Position numbers and translations under genes: made by a program
NCBI GenBank assembly: GCA_030430495.1
Contig: JAUIKM010000001.1
Coordinates: 62,001 to 126,000, forward strand
Direction: 5' to 3'
Origin: a bacterium
Lineage (GTDB): Bacteria; Bacteroidota; Ignavibacteria; Kapaibacteriales; UBA7675
Length of the DNA stretch: 64,000 nucleotides
The notes under the pieces: generated by a model
What the model saw: only the letters and a program-made list of their open reading frames with translations
The model's database searches: none
Told to the model about the DNA's origin: nothing
Shown here: piece by piece, positions 31,501 through 46,500 of the stretch
Numbering within the stretch: the stretch's first letter is position 1
Layout: each line of letters opens with the position of its first letter

Positions 31501-34500
31501 ATCAGCCTGCAACTCTACGAGGCTGCGACAAGTTTAAGCGTTTCATTCGCCTGGAACGGAGATGTACACACGAGCATCACCTTAACCGCGGCCACGGCGG
31601 GTGTGAACGGTACGAGTCTCAACGTTCGCATTTTCCGTCCGCGCCTGCCCGCCAATGGCATGGTTGAATCACATAGTCTGATCAGTGCGACATCCGGCGG
31701 TCTCACTTCAAGTCTGGCTGCCTCCGGCAGATTCGGCGCGGCGCTTGATTTTCTGGGCGACGTCGATGGAGACGGTATCGACGACATTGCGGTCGGAGCT
31801 CCAACCGATGACGGCGGAGGGAACGATGAGGGCGCGGTTTATATCGTGTTCATGAACAGCGACGGCACTGTTAAGTCTGACCGAAAAATCACTTCAACAT
31901 CAGCCAATATGCCGGCTATGGATGATTTCATTCTCTTCGGCAGCAGCCTGACGGCCATAGGAGATTTAAACGGCGACGGTATTCCCGATCTGGCGGTCGG
32001 TGCACCCTATGATGATCCGCCGGGAGGGGTTGTGCCGGGCGGATCGGTCTATGTCTTGTTCCTGCAGCGCGACGGCGGTGTTAAACACGTGCAGCAAATC
32101 TCCCGCAATATCGGCGGATTCGACGGCGGATTATCTGTGACTCTCGCCGAATCACTCGGTATTTCACTCGACAATCTCGGCGACATTAACGGCGACGGAA
32201 TTACCGATATTCTCGTCGGACAGACCGAGGGGCACGGTTATCCGGCGGTCTACGTGTTTTTTATGAATCAGGACGGCACGATCAAAGCATCGACGGAGAT
32301 TTCGCCGGCGGCCGGCAACGTATCCGGTGAAGTCGACGCCTCCGACCAGTTCGGTCACGGCGTTGCCGCACTCGGCGATATCGACAACAATGGACTCGTC
32401 AACATTGCCGTCGGCGATCCGTCCAAATCCGGCGGCGGAGCGGTATTCCTCTTCGATATCGACAGGACCGGCGCTCCGAGCAACGAACTTGTGTTTAACG
32501 GCACGACGGGCAACTTCAGTGCGGTCGATTTCGGCTTTGTTGGATTTGACCTCAAGTCGGCCGGCGACATCGACCTGGACGGGACCGACGATTTACTCGT
32601 GGGTTCCTGGGTTGAACGCAGCAATGGTGTTTTTTACGGTGCGGCCTGGCCGACATTTCTGAATTCCACACCCGGCATCAAGTCTTCGATTAAACTGACA
32701 CAGGGCCTCAACGGCATAGGCAACATTCTTGTCAACAACGGACGGTTTGCAGACGGCCTCGGCGGTATGCGCGACCTGGACGGTGACGGCCGGGCTGAGA
32801 TCCTCGTCGGCGCTTCGGACGGAGGGGTGAACTCCAGCGGTGAAGTATTCCTGTTTACCCTGGCCCGGGGACAGAACTCTCTCGCTTTCAGCACGACGGC
32901 CTCCAATCGACTGAGCGGTTTTAACCTGGGACGCTACGAAACGGCGACCTTAAACAGCGTCTCAATCGATCTGGGCTATTTTGGCTTCAGCCTGACGCCC
33001 ACAACGACGCTGATGACTCCCGCCGTAACAACGACCATTACATTCAGCCTGTTAAACAATCCCGGCGTGACCTTTGCATCGGTTTCCTCCAATGCGACTC
33101 TTGTTAACGCGACAACAATTACGACCACGATTTCCGAGACGTCGACGCGGCTAAGCGTTTCCTTCGCCTGGAATGGTTCGGTGCATACGAGCGTCACGCT
33201 GACGGCAGCTTCGAACAGCGTCGACGGCACGAGTGTGAACGTTCGCATTTTCCGTCCGCGTCTGGGCAGCGAAGGCGATCTGATTTCCGAACAGAAAATC
33301 AGCAGCTCGAGCGGCAACTTCACCGGTCCGCTTGCCGACGATGACAGGTTTGGACGCGCCATTGCCGAAATCGGCGACCTCGATCAGGATGGCATAAGTG
33401 ATATGGTCGTCGGAGCCTGGGGAAGCAACGATGGAGGCTCCGATCGCGGCTCGGTCTGGATTCTGTTTATGAATCGGGATGGTTCGGTTAAGTCGAGTCA
33501 GAAAATCAGCTCCACCGAAGGCAATTTCAGCGGTTCGCTGAGCAACAACGACCGATTCGGCGGAGGAGTGGCCGGCATCGGTGATTTTAACGGCGACGGC
33601 ATTCCCGACATCGCGGCAGCGGCACTGCAGGACGGTGGAGGAACGATCTGGTTGCTCTATCTGAATCGCGACGGAACCGTTAAGTCGCACAGTAAAATTG
33701 AAAACGGCGTTGATGGATTCACATCCTCGCTTTCAGGCGGCAGTGAACTGGGGGATGACCTTGTTGCCATCGGCGATATCGACGGCAATGGCGTCATGGA
33801 CCTTGCCGCCGGCGCGCATCTGGAAGCCAACGGCGGCACGTCAAAAGGTACGCTGTTTATTCTGCTGATGAATGCAGACGGCACGGTGCGCTCAAGCCAA
33901 CGCATCACGGAAGGCGAAGGCGGCTTTGTCGGCAGTCTCAGTGGTTCCGCGCGTCTGGGACGAGGTATCGCTCCGATGGACGACCTGGACGGCGACGGCG
34001 TCCCCGACATTGCCGTTTCGGCCTATCAACACAGGTGGACCACCGGGCGCGAAGGGGAAATCTTTATTCTCTATCTCAATCGCGATGGCACAGTCAAAAA
34101 CCAGGTCTCGGTCAGGAACGCCAGCCCGAATTTTGCGGATGTACCGGGTAACGTCGTGTGGTTTGGTTGGGATCTCAGCGGCGGACAGGATGTCGATGGC
34201 GACGGCGTTAATGATCTGGTTGCCGGCGCTTCTCAAACCGAAGATACCGATCCCTACAGCGGCGCGGGCTGGTTGTTGTTCATGAACGCCGACGGCAGCA
34301 TTAAATCATTCAGACGTTATTCCAATTCATCCGGCAATTTCACCGGGCCCATCGATCAGGGCGACCAGTTGGGGCAGGGCGCTTCCATGCTCTCGGATCT
34401 GAACGAAGACGGACTGCCGGAATTGAGTTTCGGTGCGTTTAACGATGACGACGGCGGCGCCAATCGCGGTGCCATCTACAACATTTTCCTCGGCGAAGGA

Positions 34501-37500
34501 AAGAAATCTCTGGCATTCAGCACAAAGGCCTCCAACCGCCAGAATGGCTTTAACCTTGGGCGCTACGAAACAGCGACCTTAAACAGCGTCACAATCGACC
34601 TTGGACATTTTGACTTCAGCCTGACGACGTCGACCACGCTGAAAACTCCCGATGCTGCGACGACCATAACACTCGGAATATTGAACAATCCCGGCGTGAC
34701 CTTCGCCGCGATCTCTTCAAATGCCTCTTTTGTTAACGCGACAACAATTTCGCTTCCACTCTCCGAGGCTGTGACAAGATTAACAGTTTCATTCGCCTGG
34801 AACGGCGACGTACACACGACAATTTCGCTGACGGCGGCTTCAACGGGTGTTGACGGCACGAGTATGAACGTACGCGTCCTGCGCGGGCGCGACGCTGTCG
34901 ACGGACGTCTGGCTTCGACCATCAAGTACTCCAGCACGGCTGCCGATCCCGGTTTTCCACTCGACGACAGCGACTATTTCGGCCACGGGATTGCAGTTAT
35001 CGGCGATGTGGACGGCGACGGCATCACCGACCTGGCAGTTTCGGCTAGTGCGGACGACGACGGCGGCGGCAATCGCGGCGCGGTTTACGTTCTGTTCATG
35101 AACGCCGACGGCAGCATTCGCGGCGAGCACACAATCAGTTCCACATCGGCCACGTTTACCGGCGGCCTGAATGACGGTGATACCTTCGGACAGTCTATTG
35201 GAGCGCCGGGCGACTTAAACGGCGACGGCATTCCGGATCTGGCGGTCGGCGCATACGGCAGCGATGACGGCGGCCAGGACCGCGGCTCGCTCTGGATTGT
35301 GTTTCTGCGGCGCGACGGTTCGTCCAAAGGCGAACAAAAAATCTCCAATCTGTACGGCAATTTCAGCGGTACGGACGACAACAGTTCCTACACTGGTTGG
35401 GACGTCGAGCGCCTCGGCGATGTGGATGGCGACGGCGTCATGGACCTGGCGGTCGGCTCGTTCCGCGATCCGGGCAGCGGCGTCAATCGCGGCGCAGTCT
35501 ACATCCTGTTTATGCGCAGCGACGGAACCGTTAAATCGGATGTTAAAATTGCGGACAACACCAACGGCTTCGGCGCGCTGGACGATCAGGATCGCATGGG
35601 ACAGGGCCTTGCCGGACTGGGTGATCTTGACGGCGACGGCGTGCCCGATCTGGCGATTGGCGTTCAGGGCGACGACGACGGGGGCAGCGGTCGCGGCGCT
35701 GTGTACATTACTTTCTTAAACAGCGACGGCACGGTTAAATCGACGTCCAAAATCAGTTCAATTTCCGGCGGTTTTAACGGGCAACTACTGGACTTCGGCA
35801 ACCTGGGCGAAAGTCTCTCCGCACCTGGCGATCTGGATGGCGACGGCGTTATCGATCTGCTTGCCGGCGCGCCCGGCAACGGCAACGGCGGATATCTGTG
35901 GTTGCTGTTTATGCAGACCGACGGCACGGTTAAGCGGTTCCGCAAAATCGATTACGCCACGGCCGGACTTACGCCTGGATTTACGGACGGAGCGCGTTTT
36001 GCATCCGATTCCGATGGCTTTCTGGACCTCGATTCCGACGGACTGCTGGAGATCGCGGTCGGCGCGTTTTTTGACGACGACGGCGGCGCGGATCGCGGGG
36101 CGTTTTACCTGTTTGAACTGGCCGCGGGACAACCTTCGCTGGCCTTCAGCACGACGGCGTCAAACCGGCTCAACGGCTTTAACCTTGGACGTTACGAAAC
36201 GGCGACATTAAACAGCGTGTCGATCGATCTGGGGCATTTTGATTTCAGTTTGACGCCGTCCACGACGCTGACGACTCCCGCCGCGGCGACGACCATGACA
36301 ATCGCCATAACGGGCAATCCTGGCGTGACTTTTGCCGCGATCTCTTCAAATGCCTCTTTTGTTAACGCGACAACGATCAGCCTGCAACTCTCCGAGGCAA
36401 CGACAAGTTTAAGCGTCTCATTCGCCTGGAACGGAGACATGCACACGACCATAACGGTCAGCGCCGCCGGTGTGGATGTTAAGGGTACAAGTGTCAACCT
36501 CCGCATTTTCCGCCCGAGGATATACAGCGCCGGCAAGATCCGCCGCGAGCAAAAAGTCAGCGCCACGCAGGGTGGATTTGGCAGCGGGCTGGCAAATGCG
36601 TCCGAGTATGGAACCGCCGTAGCCGCCATCGGCGATGTGGACGGCGACGGCATTAGCGACCTTGCCGTGGGCATGCCCGGCGATGCTGAAACAGGAGCAT
36701 CCCGGGGCGCTGTCTGGATTCAATTCATGAATTCCGACGGCAGCGTGCGCGCCAAACAGAAAATAAACGATGCCAACGGAAACTTCAGCGCTGCGCTCGA
36801 CGATGGCGATGACTTCGGCGTCGACATAGCCGCAATCGGCGATATTAACGGCGACGGCGTTCCCGATATCGCCGTGGGCGCGGGTTTCGACGACGACGGT
36901 TCCGGTTCCAATAATGGCGCGGTGTATCTCCTGAATCTCAACCGCGACGGGACGGTTAAACAATTCAACAAAATTATTCGCGATCAGGACGGCTTTACGG
37001 GACCATTCACCTCCTCGTCCTGGATTGGCTGGGCGGTTGAGTCTATCGGCGATATTAACGGCGACGGCGTCATGGACCTGGCCGTCGGCGCGCCGCGCGA
37101 TTCGGACGGCGGGAGCGCTCGCGGCGCGGTGTTTATTCTGACAATGAACGGCGACGGCGGCGTGCGCGCCACGCAGAAAATCTCCACCAACTACGGCGGT
37201 TTTAACGGCGCTCAGCTGAGCGGCGCGCCGCAATTTGGCCATAGCCTGGCGAATATGGGCGACATGGACGGCGACGGAATTGACGAGCTGGCTGTCGGCG
37301 CGCCCACGGACGGCGAACATGCCTCCAACGCCGGAGCGGTGGTTCTGTTGTTTCTCAATGCCGACGGCACGGTCAGGCAGCAGACCAAGATTACCGAAGG
37401 ACTGGCCGGATTCACAGGGGCGATTAATTCCAGCGACAACTTCGGTCGTTCCGTCGGAGGAATGTCCGATATTGACGGCGACGGAGTTAACGATCTCATC

Positions 37501-40500
37501 GTCGCTGCGCCATTTGCCGACGACGGCGGTTCTGGGCGCGGTGCGGCCTTTTTGCTGTTCCTTAACAGCGATGGAACAGTTAAACGCCATCGCCGGTACT
37601 CGTCGTCTGCGGGTGCGTTTACCGGACCGCTGGACGACTCCGACCGGTTTGGCGAAGGCGGCGCAATCCTGCCCGATCTCAACGAGGACGGTTTGCCGGA
37701 ATTGAGTTTCGGCGCTACCGGCGACGACGATGGCGGCAATGATTTCGGCGCATATTACACCTTGTTCCTTGAAGAGGGGCAAGCCTCGCTGGCCTTCAGC
37801 ACCACGGCGTCCAAACGCGTTAACGGATTTAACCTGGGCGTCTACGAAGCCGTTTCCGGCCAGACTGTTTCGATCGATCTGGCGCGTTTTGCATTCAGCG
37901 TCACACCGACCTCACAACTTGAAACTCCCGACGCAGCGACGACCATAACAATCGGTATAGTCGGCAATTCCGGCGTGACTTTCGAAGCGCTTTCTTCAAA
38001 TGCCTCTTTTGTTAACGCGACAACGATTACGACGACAGTCTCTGAGGCAACGACCAGTTTAAGTGTGTCCTTTGCCTGGAGCGGCAATACTCACACGAGC
38101 ATCACGCTGACGGCGGCGACGGCCGGCGTCAACGGCACGAGTGTTAACATCCGCATGCTGCGCTCGCCGCTGCGCGTGAACGGGCGGGTGGAAGCGTCCA
38201 CAAAAATCAGCTCTGTGACAGGCGGTTCAATTGGCGCGCTTACCGACGGCGGCCGCTTCGGCAGTTCCGTCGCCAAAATCGGCGACCTGGACGGCGACGG
38301 CATTTCCGACCTTGCGATTGGTTCACATCTTGAAGCGGGCGGCGGTTCTTTCCGTGGCGCGCTGCACATTGCCTTCATGACAACCAGCGGTACGGTGCGC
38401 GCCGCGCAGAAGATATCAAGCACAAGCGGCAACTTCAGCGGCGTGATAGACGACAACGATCTGTTCGGACACTCGGTAAGAGGCATCGGCGATCTGAACG
38501 GCGACGGCGTGCCGGACCTGGCGGTGGGTGCGCCGGGCGATGACGACGGAGCGGCCGACAACGGAGCTGTCTGGATTCTGTTCATGAGCATGAATGGAAC
38601 TGTCAAATCGCAGCAGAAGATATCGAGCACAAGCGGCAATTTCAGTGGATTGTTAAGTTCAGGCGCTGGTTTCGGCGCGGCCCTCGAAACACTGGGCGAT
38701 ATTAATAATGACGGTTTTGTCGACATCGCCGTTGGCGCGAACGCGGACTCGCCGCTCGAAAGCGCGGAAGGCGCGGTGTACATTCTGTCGCTGCAAACGG
38801 ACGGTACGGTCAGCACCAGCCACTCGATCTCGACGGTCAGCGGCGGTCTGGGCGACATCCTCGACGCCGGCAGCCTTTTTGGTTTCAGTCTGGCGAGAAT
38901 CAACGACCTCGACGGCGACGACAACGACGAACTGGTCGTCGGAGCAATCGGCGACAATGACGGCGGACTGGGAGCCGGAGCTGTCTATGTGCTGTTCCTT
39001 GACAGCGATGCAACGGTCAAGTCCGTGCAGAAAATCAGCGCTACTGTAGGCGGCTTCGACGGTGAGCTGACCGGCGCGGAGAACTTCGGTTATGCCCTGG
39101 CATCCGCAGGCGATATAGACAAGAACGGTCTTGCGGATTTTTCCGTTGGCGCAATCGACGTCAATGACGGAGCAAACAGCGCCGGCGCTTACTGGACGAT
39201 TTTCCTGAACGCCGACGGCACAGTCGAAAAGTATCGCAAAGTATCGGCTGTAAACGGGGGCTTTGACGGAACACTTGAAGCCAACGACAATTTTGCAGCG
39301 GGTCTGGCCTACATAGACGACCTCAATTTCGACGGCCTGCCAGAGCTGGCGGCGGGGGCAATCGGCGATGACGACGGCGGCAACAACCGCGGTGCGGTTT
39401 ACATCATCAGCGTCAAAGAAGGCGACGACGGACTGGCCTTCAGTACGTCGGCCTCGAACCGCCTGCACAGCTTTAATCTGGGTGTTTATGACGTCGCTCC
39501 GGTCAATTCGATCGGCACGGATGAGTGGGAAACTGCCGGCGTCGATGTCGGACTGTTTGAATTCGAGATTCCGTTCTCGATCACACCGACAAGGCCCGAC
39601 GCCGCAACTACACTGACGCTCAGCATTCTGGAGGCCGGCGGAGCAACATTCGCGACCGTACAGGTGGTAAACGCGACCGGCGCGGCGGTAGCTTCTTCAT
39701 TGGCGGCGACAACAGTCACGACGACGCTGGGCGGCGACGACTCTGAACTGCACTTCAAGCTCAAGTTTTTCTGGCACGGATCACAGCACACAACAATCAC
39801 TGTGACGGCGGCTGCAGGCGGCATCATCGGAACCTCGGTAACACTGCGCGTGCGCCGTCCGCGCGAACTCAGCGCCGGACGCATCGGGGACGAAAACAAG
39901 ATTTCCGATGTCAGCGGCAACTACGCCGGCTTGCTGCGCGACGGCGATCAGTTCGGCGCAGCTGTGGCGGTGCTGGGCGATGTAGACGGCGACGGAATTG
40001 ACGACGTGGCGGTTGGTACGCCCAACGAGTTAAACACCCGCGTTACAACGGGCAGCGTGCGCCTGCTGTTTATGAACGCCGACGGTACGGTGAAGTCGTC
40101 GCGTGAGATTTCAGACAACTTCGGCGGCGGGTTGGTGAACTACGATCACTTCGGCGCCAGTCTGGCGGCGGCGGGCGATATTGACGGCGACGGCATTCCC
40201 GACTTGCTGGTCGGCGCGCCGGACGCAGACGACGGCCAGTTTGACGCGGGCGCGCTGTGGCTTCTTTTCCTTGACCGCAGCGGCAATGTGAGTTCCTGGC
40301 GCAAGTTTGCGCAGGGGACCTCCGGAATGGGCAGTCTGGCGGCGGCGGACCACCTGGGCCGTGCGGCCACGACCATCGGAGACCTTGACGACAATGGCGT
40401 CGTCGACCTGGCGGTCGGCATTCCGGATCGCGACGACGGCACAATCGACGCGGGCGCGGTCTGGATTTTGTTCCTCAACGGCGATGGTTCCTTGCTGCGT

Positions 40501-43500
40501 CGCCAGCGCATCAGTCTGCTACACGGCGGATTAAACGCAGGCCTCGACGTTTTTGATCGCTTTGGTTTTGCGTTAACGGCTTTCGACGTGGATGCGGATG
40601 GACAGAAAGAACTCTTTGTCGGCGCGCCGGGCGATGACGACGGCGGTGCAGAGCGCGGCGCAGTCTATATTCTGGACTTAAACAGCGACGGCACGGTCGG
40701 CGCTGAAGTTAAACTTTCGGCGACCGAAGCGACGCTGTCAACGTTTCTGGCCGACGGCGATCTCTTCGGCAGTGCGCTCTCGTATGCGGGCGACATTGAC
40801 GGCGACGGCAATCGCGAACTGCTTGTCGGTCTGCCGGAGCGCGCCGTACAGGCCAACGGCGACGGTGCGGTCTGGCTGATTTCGTTAAACACGAACGCCG
40901 CAGTCGTCGCGCTGCGTCAGATCGGTGCGGGGCAGAGCGCGCTGGCGGCGGACATTGAAGCGGGCGACAACTTCGGGCATGCCGTGGCGCTGCTGCCGGA
41001 CGCCGACGAAGACGGCCTGGCGGAGTTGCTGGTCGGCGCGATTGGCGATGACGACGGCGGCTCCAACCGCGGCGCGCTGCACTTCCTGGAACTGGCCGCG
41101 GGCAACAGCTCGCTGGCCTTCAGTACGACGGCCAACAACAAGGTCAATGGATTTAACCTGGGCGTATATCAGGCTGCGCCGGGGGAGGCGCTCGACATCG
41201 AACTCAGCGAGTTTGATTTTTATCATCAGGTGACGAACGGCCTTGCGGCCGTTCCTGCTACGAGCCTGACCTTGAGCATCGTCGAGTCCAACCGCGCCAC
41301 TTTTGCGAGCGTGGCCTCGCTGCGCGCCGGCGAGACGCTGCTGTTGAGTGCGGACGGACGCACCGCGACCATCGCCGGCATTACACTGCCGACGATTTCA
41401 CTGAGCGCCGTGTTCGGCTGGGACGGACCGACGCACACGACCATCACCGTCACCGCGGCGGGCGGATCGGCGGTGGACGGCACGAGCATTAACATCCGGA
41501 TTTTCCGTCCGCGTCTGCCCAGCGACGGCACACTCGTTGACGAACAAAAAATCAGCAGCAGCAGCGCAACCTTCGGCGGAATGTTAACGGACGAGGGCAA
41601 CTTCGGCAGCGCCGCAGCGGATATCGGCGATCTGGACGGCGACGGCGTCAGTGAATTTGCGGTCGGCCAGGCGTCCAACGACGACAGCGGAACGGGGCAG
41701 GGCGCCGTGTGGATCATGTTCATGAATCGCGACGGCACGATTAAACAAACGCAACAGATCAGCTCCACCAGCGGCAACTTTGGCGCGACGATCGACGACG
41801 GCGATAATTTCGGCAGCGCCATAGCGCCCATCGGCGACTTTAACGGCGACGGCATTCCCGACATCGCCGTCGGAGCACAGGATGACGACGACGGCGGCAA
41901 TCTCGGCTGCGTCTATCTGCTCTATCTCAATCGCGATGGATCAGTCAAGTCCCTTTCAAAACTCGTGCCCAATCAGGACGGCTTCAGCGGACCTTTTGTC
42001 GGTTCCTCGCGCGTCGGTGCGGGCCTGACATCGCTGGGCGATTTTAACGGCGACGGCGTGACGGATCTCGCGGTCGGCTCGCGCTCGGATGCGCAGGGCG
42101 GATCGGGCCGCGGCGCGGTGTTTATTCTGTTCCTCAACGCCGACGGCACGGTGCGCTCCAATGTTAAAATTGCCGACGGCACGGGCGGCTTCGGCGGGAC
42201 GCTCAGCGACGAGGCGCACCTGGGACAGGGTCTCGTCAACATGGGTGATCTGGACGGCGACGGCGTGGTGGATCTGGCCGCGGGCGCGCACGAACAGACT
42301 GTTAACACTACGCGGGACGGCGCTGTTTACATTCTCTTCCTCAATTCGGACGGAACGGTTAAAAGCGAACGTCGCATCACCTCGCAGGAGGCCGGTTTTA
42401 AAGAGGACCTGAAAGACAACTTCCGCTTCGGCTGGGATCTGGCCGGCGGCGGGGATGTCGACGGTGACGGAGTTAACGATCTGCTCGTCGGCGCTTCCGG
42501 CGATTTCCACAGCGGCAGTTCATCCGGCGCGGCATGGCTGTTGTTTATGAACGCCGACGGCAGCGTTCGCGAACAACGCAAATATTCACAGCTCGTCGGC
42601 GGCCTCGTCGGACCGATTGAACAGGACGATACCTTTGGCCGCGCGGCTTTCCTGGCGTCCGACCTGAACGAGGACGGACTGCCCGAATTCCTCATCGGTG
42701 CGCCGGGCGATGACGACGGCGGATCCAACCGCGGCGCAGTGTACAACCTCCACCTCGGCGCGGGCCGCACTCAGCTGGCCTTCAGCACGCTGTCCTCGGA
42801 TCGACTTAACGGATTGAACGCCGGCAAGTACGCCGTGCCCTCGAATGAACCGGTTTCAATCGATATCGGTCATTTTGATTTCAGCGTAACGGCGACTTCG
42901 GCGCTTGTTGATCCGGTGAGCGCCACAACACTGTCGGTTGGCATTCTCGGCGGCAGCGGCGTGACCTTCGGGGCGATCCCGTCCAACGCAACGCTTGTTA
43001 ACCCAACGACCTTCACGCTCTCATTGACGAGCGGCAGCGTCAGCATCGAAGCGGTCTTTGCATGGGACGGTGCGGCGCACCAGGAAATAGAGGTGACCGC
43101 GGGCATTGTCGGCGTCAAAGGGACGAATATTTCCATTCAGGTGCAGCGCCAACGGCTGCGTACGGACGGCCGCGTAAGCGCTTACTGGAAGTACAGCAAT
43201 ACGGCGGGCGGTCTGCCTTTTACACTCGGTTCCGGCAATGGATTTGGCGGCGACGTCGCCAATCTGGGCGACCTTGACGGCAATGGAACCGGCGACCTGC
43301 TGGCGCGGACCAACTCGTCAGAGGTCTATATCCTGTTCATGGAGGCCGACGGCAGTATCCTGTCGCATGTTGTACTTACTTCGTCCGCGCCGGAGATGAA
43401 CGGCCTCATTCCCGGAGGCGTCGGAATTGGATCGGCGCTGGAAGGTCCGGGCGACGTTGACGGCGACGGCATTAACGACATTGTGGTCGGTGCGCAGGGC

Positions 43501-46500
43501 AGCAACGCCATTTTCATTCTGTTTATGAACCGCGATGGATCGGTGCGGGCGGTCAGTTCCAATACCCGCTCCGGCGACTACGGCGTCAGCGTCGCGGCCA
43601 TCGGCGATCTTGACGGCAACGGCGCAATCGACCTGGCCGTCGGCGCTCGCGGCGACAACGACGGCGCATCCGACGCCGGAGCTGTCTACATCGAGTTCAT
43701 GAACACGGACGGAACGTTCATGTCCGGCCAGAAAATCAGCAACACCGCGGGCGGCTTCAGCGGCGGCCTGGCTTCAGGCGAGTGGTTTGGTTCGGGCGTC
43801 GACAATATCGGCGATGTGGACGGCGACGGAGTTACCGATCTGGTCGTCGGCGCGCCGCACGGCAATACCAGCAGCACGCGCCCCGGTCGCGCATTCATCC
43901 TGTTCATGAATCCCGACGGCACGGTGCGCGACGATCACGAAGTGTCCGACGATCCCGCGTTTAACAACACCGTTGTCATCGGCGACGGTCTCGGTTTTGA
44001 CGTCTCCGCCGCGGGCGACATCGATTTCGACGGCATTCCCGACGTGTTTATCGCCGAGCGCAACGACGACGACAACGGCAGCGGTTCCGGTGCATTCTGG
44101 CTTGCTCTGCTGAACCGCGACGGCACGTTCAAGTACGCGCGCAAGATCACTGAACAGTTTAATGGATTTACAGCCAACCTGGGCTCGGGCGATCGCTTTG
44201 CGACCTCGTTGGTACTGATTGACGACATCAACGAAGACGGCCTGCCGGACGTGCTTGTCGGCGTTCCTTCCGACGACGACGGCAGCGGCAATAACACGGG
44301 ATCGCTCTACATTATTTCCTTCGGCGAAGCGGCCGACAGGATGGCTTTCAGCGCGAATGCGCCGGACGCCGGGGACGGTTTCCAGGCGGGCAGCCCGGTC
44401 GTCTACCTCAACAATCTTAAACAGGGCAGCGTTGTTTCGACCAACGCCACGTTTAACTCCTCCGGCGCGATCGCCTTTACAACATTTGCCACGGTACAGG
44501 CCGATTTCAGCGTTTCGAACGCTTCGGCATCGCAGCTGAATTTTGCCGAACTGCAATTCGGCGTGTTCACATCGGCCTCGCAGGCCGTGTTGTCTTTCGA
44601 CTGGCCGGGCCAGGTGCCGACGACGGCGCAGTTAACACTGCACGCGCAAAACGGCGAGCTTACGTCGACCTCGCTGACGATTGATCTGCGCTACCGCCGT
44701 CTGGGACTGAGCTACAGCGACACGAATTACAACGGCATCGACGGCTTCAACAATGGCGATGTGTCGATCGACGAGTTCAGTCCGCTGAGCGTGACGCTGG
44801 GTACCTTCAATCTGGAAGACTTTCTGGCCGAAGCCACGAGTTCGACTGTTACGCTGACGGCGCGCATTCTGGAAAACAAAAGCGCTACTTTTGCCGTTGT
44901 CGACGGTGCGAACCTGATTTCGCCGCAGGTGTTAACACTGCCGCTGCGAGTACAGGAATCATCAACCAGTTACTCGCTGCAGTTTGCGCGCGAATATGTT
45001 AACACAACGACGTTTACGTTGCAGGTCACCGCGGCGCATATCGACCCGACGTCAATCTCGATCACAATCCACAACGTCGACCCGATAGCCGTGGACGATA
45101 CAACTACGACCTGTGAAAACCACGAGGTCAGTATCCGCCTGCAGGACAACGACTCGCACCCGCTTGGCTTTGCCATTACAATTGCAAGCGTAACGCAGGG
45201 CGGCAATGGCTCAGTCGCGATCAACCCGGACGCTACGACGGCGACATATACACCCGACAAAGCTTTCTTTGGGCTGGATTCGTTCACCTACACAATTACG
45301 GACGCCCGCGGTGGTTTCTCAACAGCCACCTTGTTTGTCAATGTGTTTGAAAATCCCAACTCTGTTATCAGCGGATCGACCAATGCCTGTGTCGATCCGC
45401 TTGTTCACGTCTATTCGGTAGTGCCCGCGGCGGGCGAGCAATACCACTGGCAGGCGACCGGTGCAACGATTTTGACCAATGTTACCAGCAGCAGCATTGC
45501 CTTGCGCTGGAACGAAGTTGCCGCCGTGACGCCGCGAACGGTCTTTCTGCGCGTCACGAGTGCGGACAACTGCGTGATTAACACAAGTGTTAACATTTCC
45601 GTCTATCCCAAACCGGATCTCGTGGTCAGCGGCGACACGGATGTTTGTTCAGATTCGACCTTCACGTATTCGGCTGTCGACGATCACGTGACAACGACGG
45701 ACTGGCGCTGGAGCGTGACTGGCGCGACGATTCTCGGTTCTGCGACTGCGGCGGTTGTCAGCGTGCAGTGGGAAACGGTTTCGACGCCGACGCAGCGCGT
45801 GCTGTACCTGATTGCGACCGGTGCAAATCTCTGTTCAACAACGACGACATTTACAGTCGATGTTTACCCGAATCCGTTGCTGAGTGTCAGCGGCGACACT
45901 GACGTCTGTTCCGATTCTACCTTTGTGTACAGTGTGTCCGACGCGCACAGTACCGGCATCAACGAGTTTTACTGGACTGTGGCCGGCGGCGCAATCGTCG
46001 GTTCGTCTACGGGCGCAAATATTACCGTGCAGTGGGCCTCGGTTAACAACCTGACACAGCGCATTATTACTGTGCGCGGCACCGGCGCCAACGTCTGTGC
46101 CAATACAACCACGTTGAGCGTCGATGTGTATCCGAATCCCGATCTTTCGATCAGCGGCGATTTCAGCGTCTGTTCCGATTCGACATTTGTGTATACGGTG
46201 TCGGACGCCAATTCAACGGGCATCAGTGAATTTGACTGGTCGGTGACTGGCGGTGCAATTCTCAGTTCTGCGACGGGCGCGAACGTAACGGTTAAATGGG
46301 ATGTGTTTACCACGCCGGTGCAGCGCACGCTGACCGTCGGCGCGACCGGCGCGAATCTCTGTTTCAACACAACAGAGCATAGTATTGACGTTTATCCCAA
46401 TCCGATCCTGAGCATCAACGGCGATACGGATGTCTGCTCCGACTCAACTTTTGTGTACACGGTGTCGGACGCCAATTCAACGGGCATAAGTGAGTTTGAC

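Noticed and set aside
36418-37782. Long antisense frames inside the giant gene and the T9SS genes (for example 36418-37782 minus, 2080-3369 minus, 112-1320 minus)
   Set aside because: They mirror the repeat structure and G+C-rich third positions of the sense genes and have no start context or independent domains.
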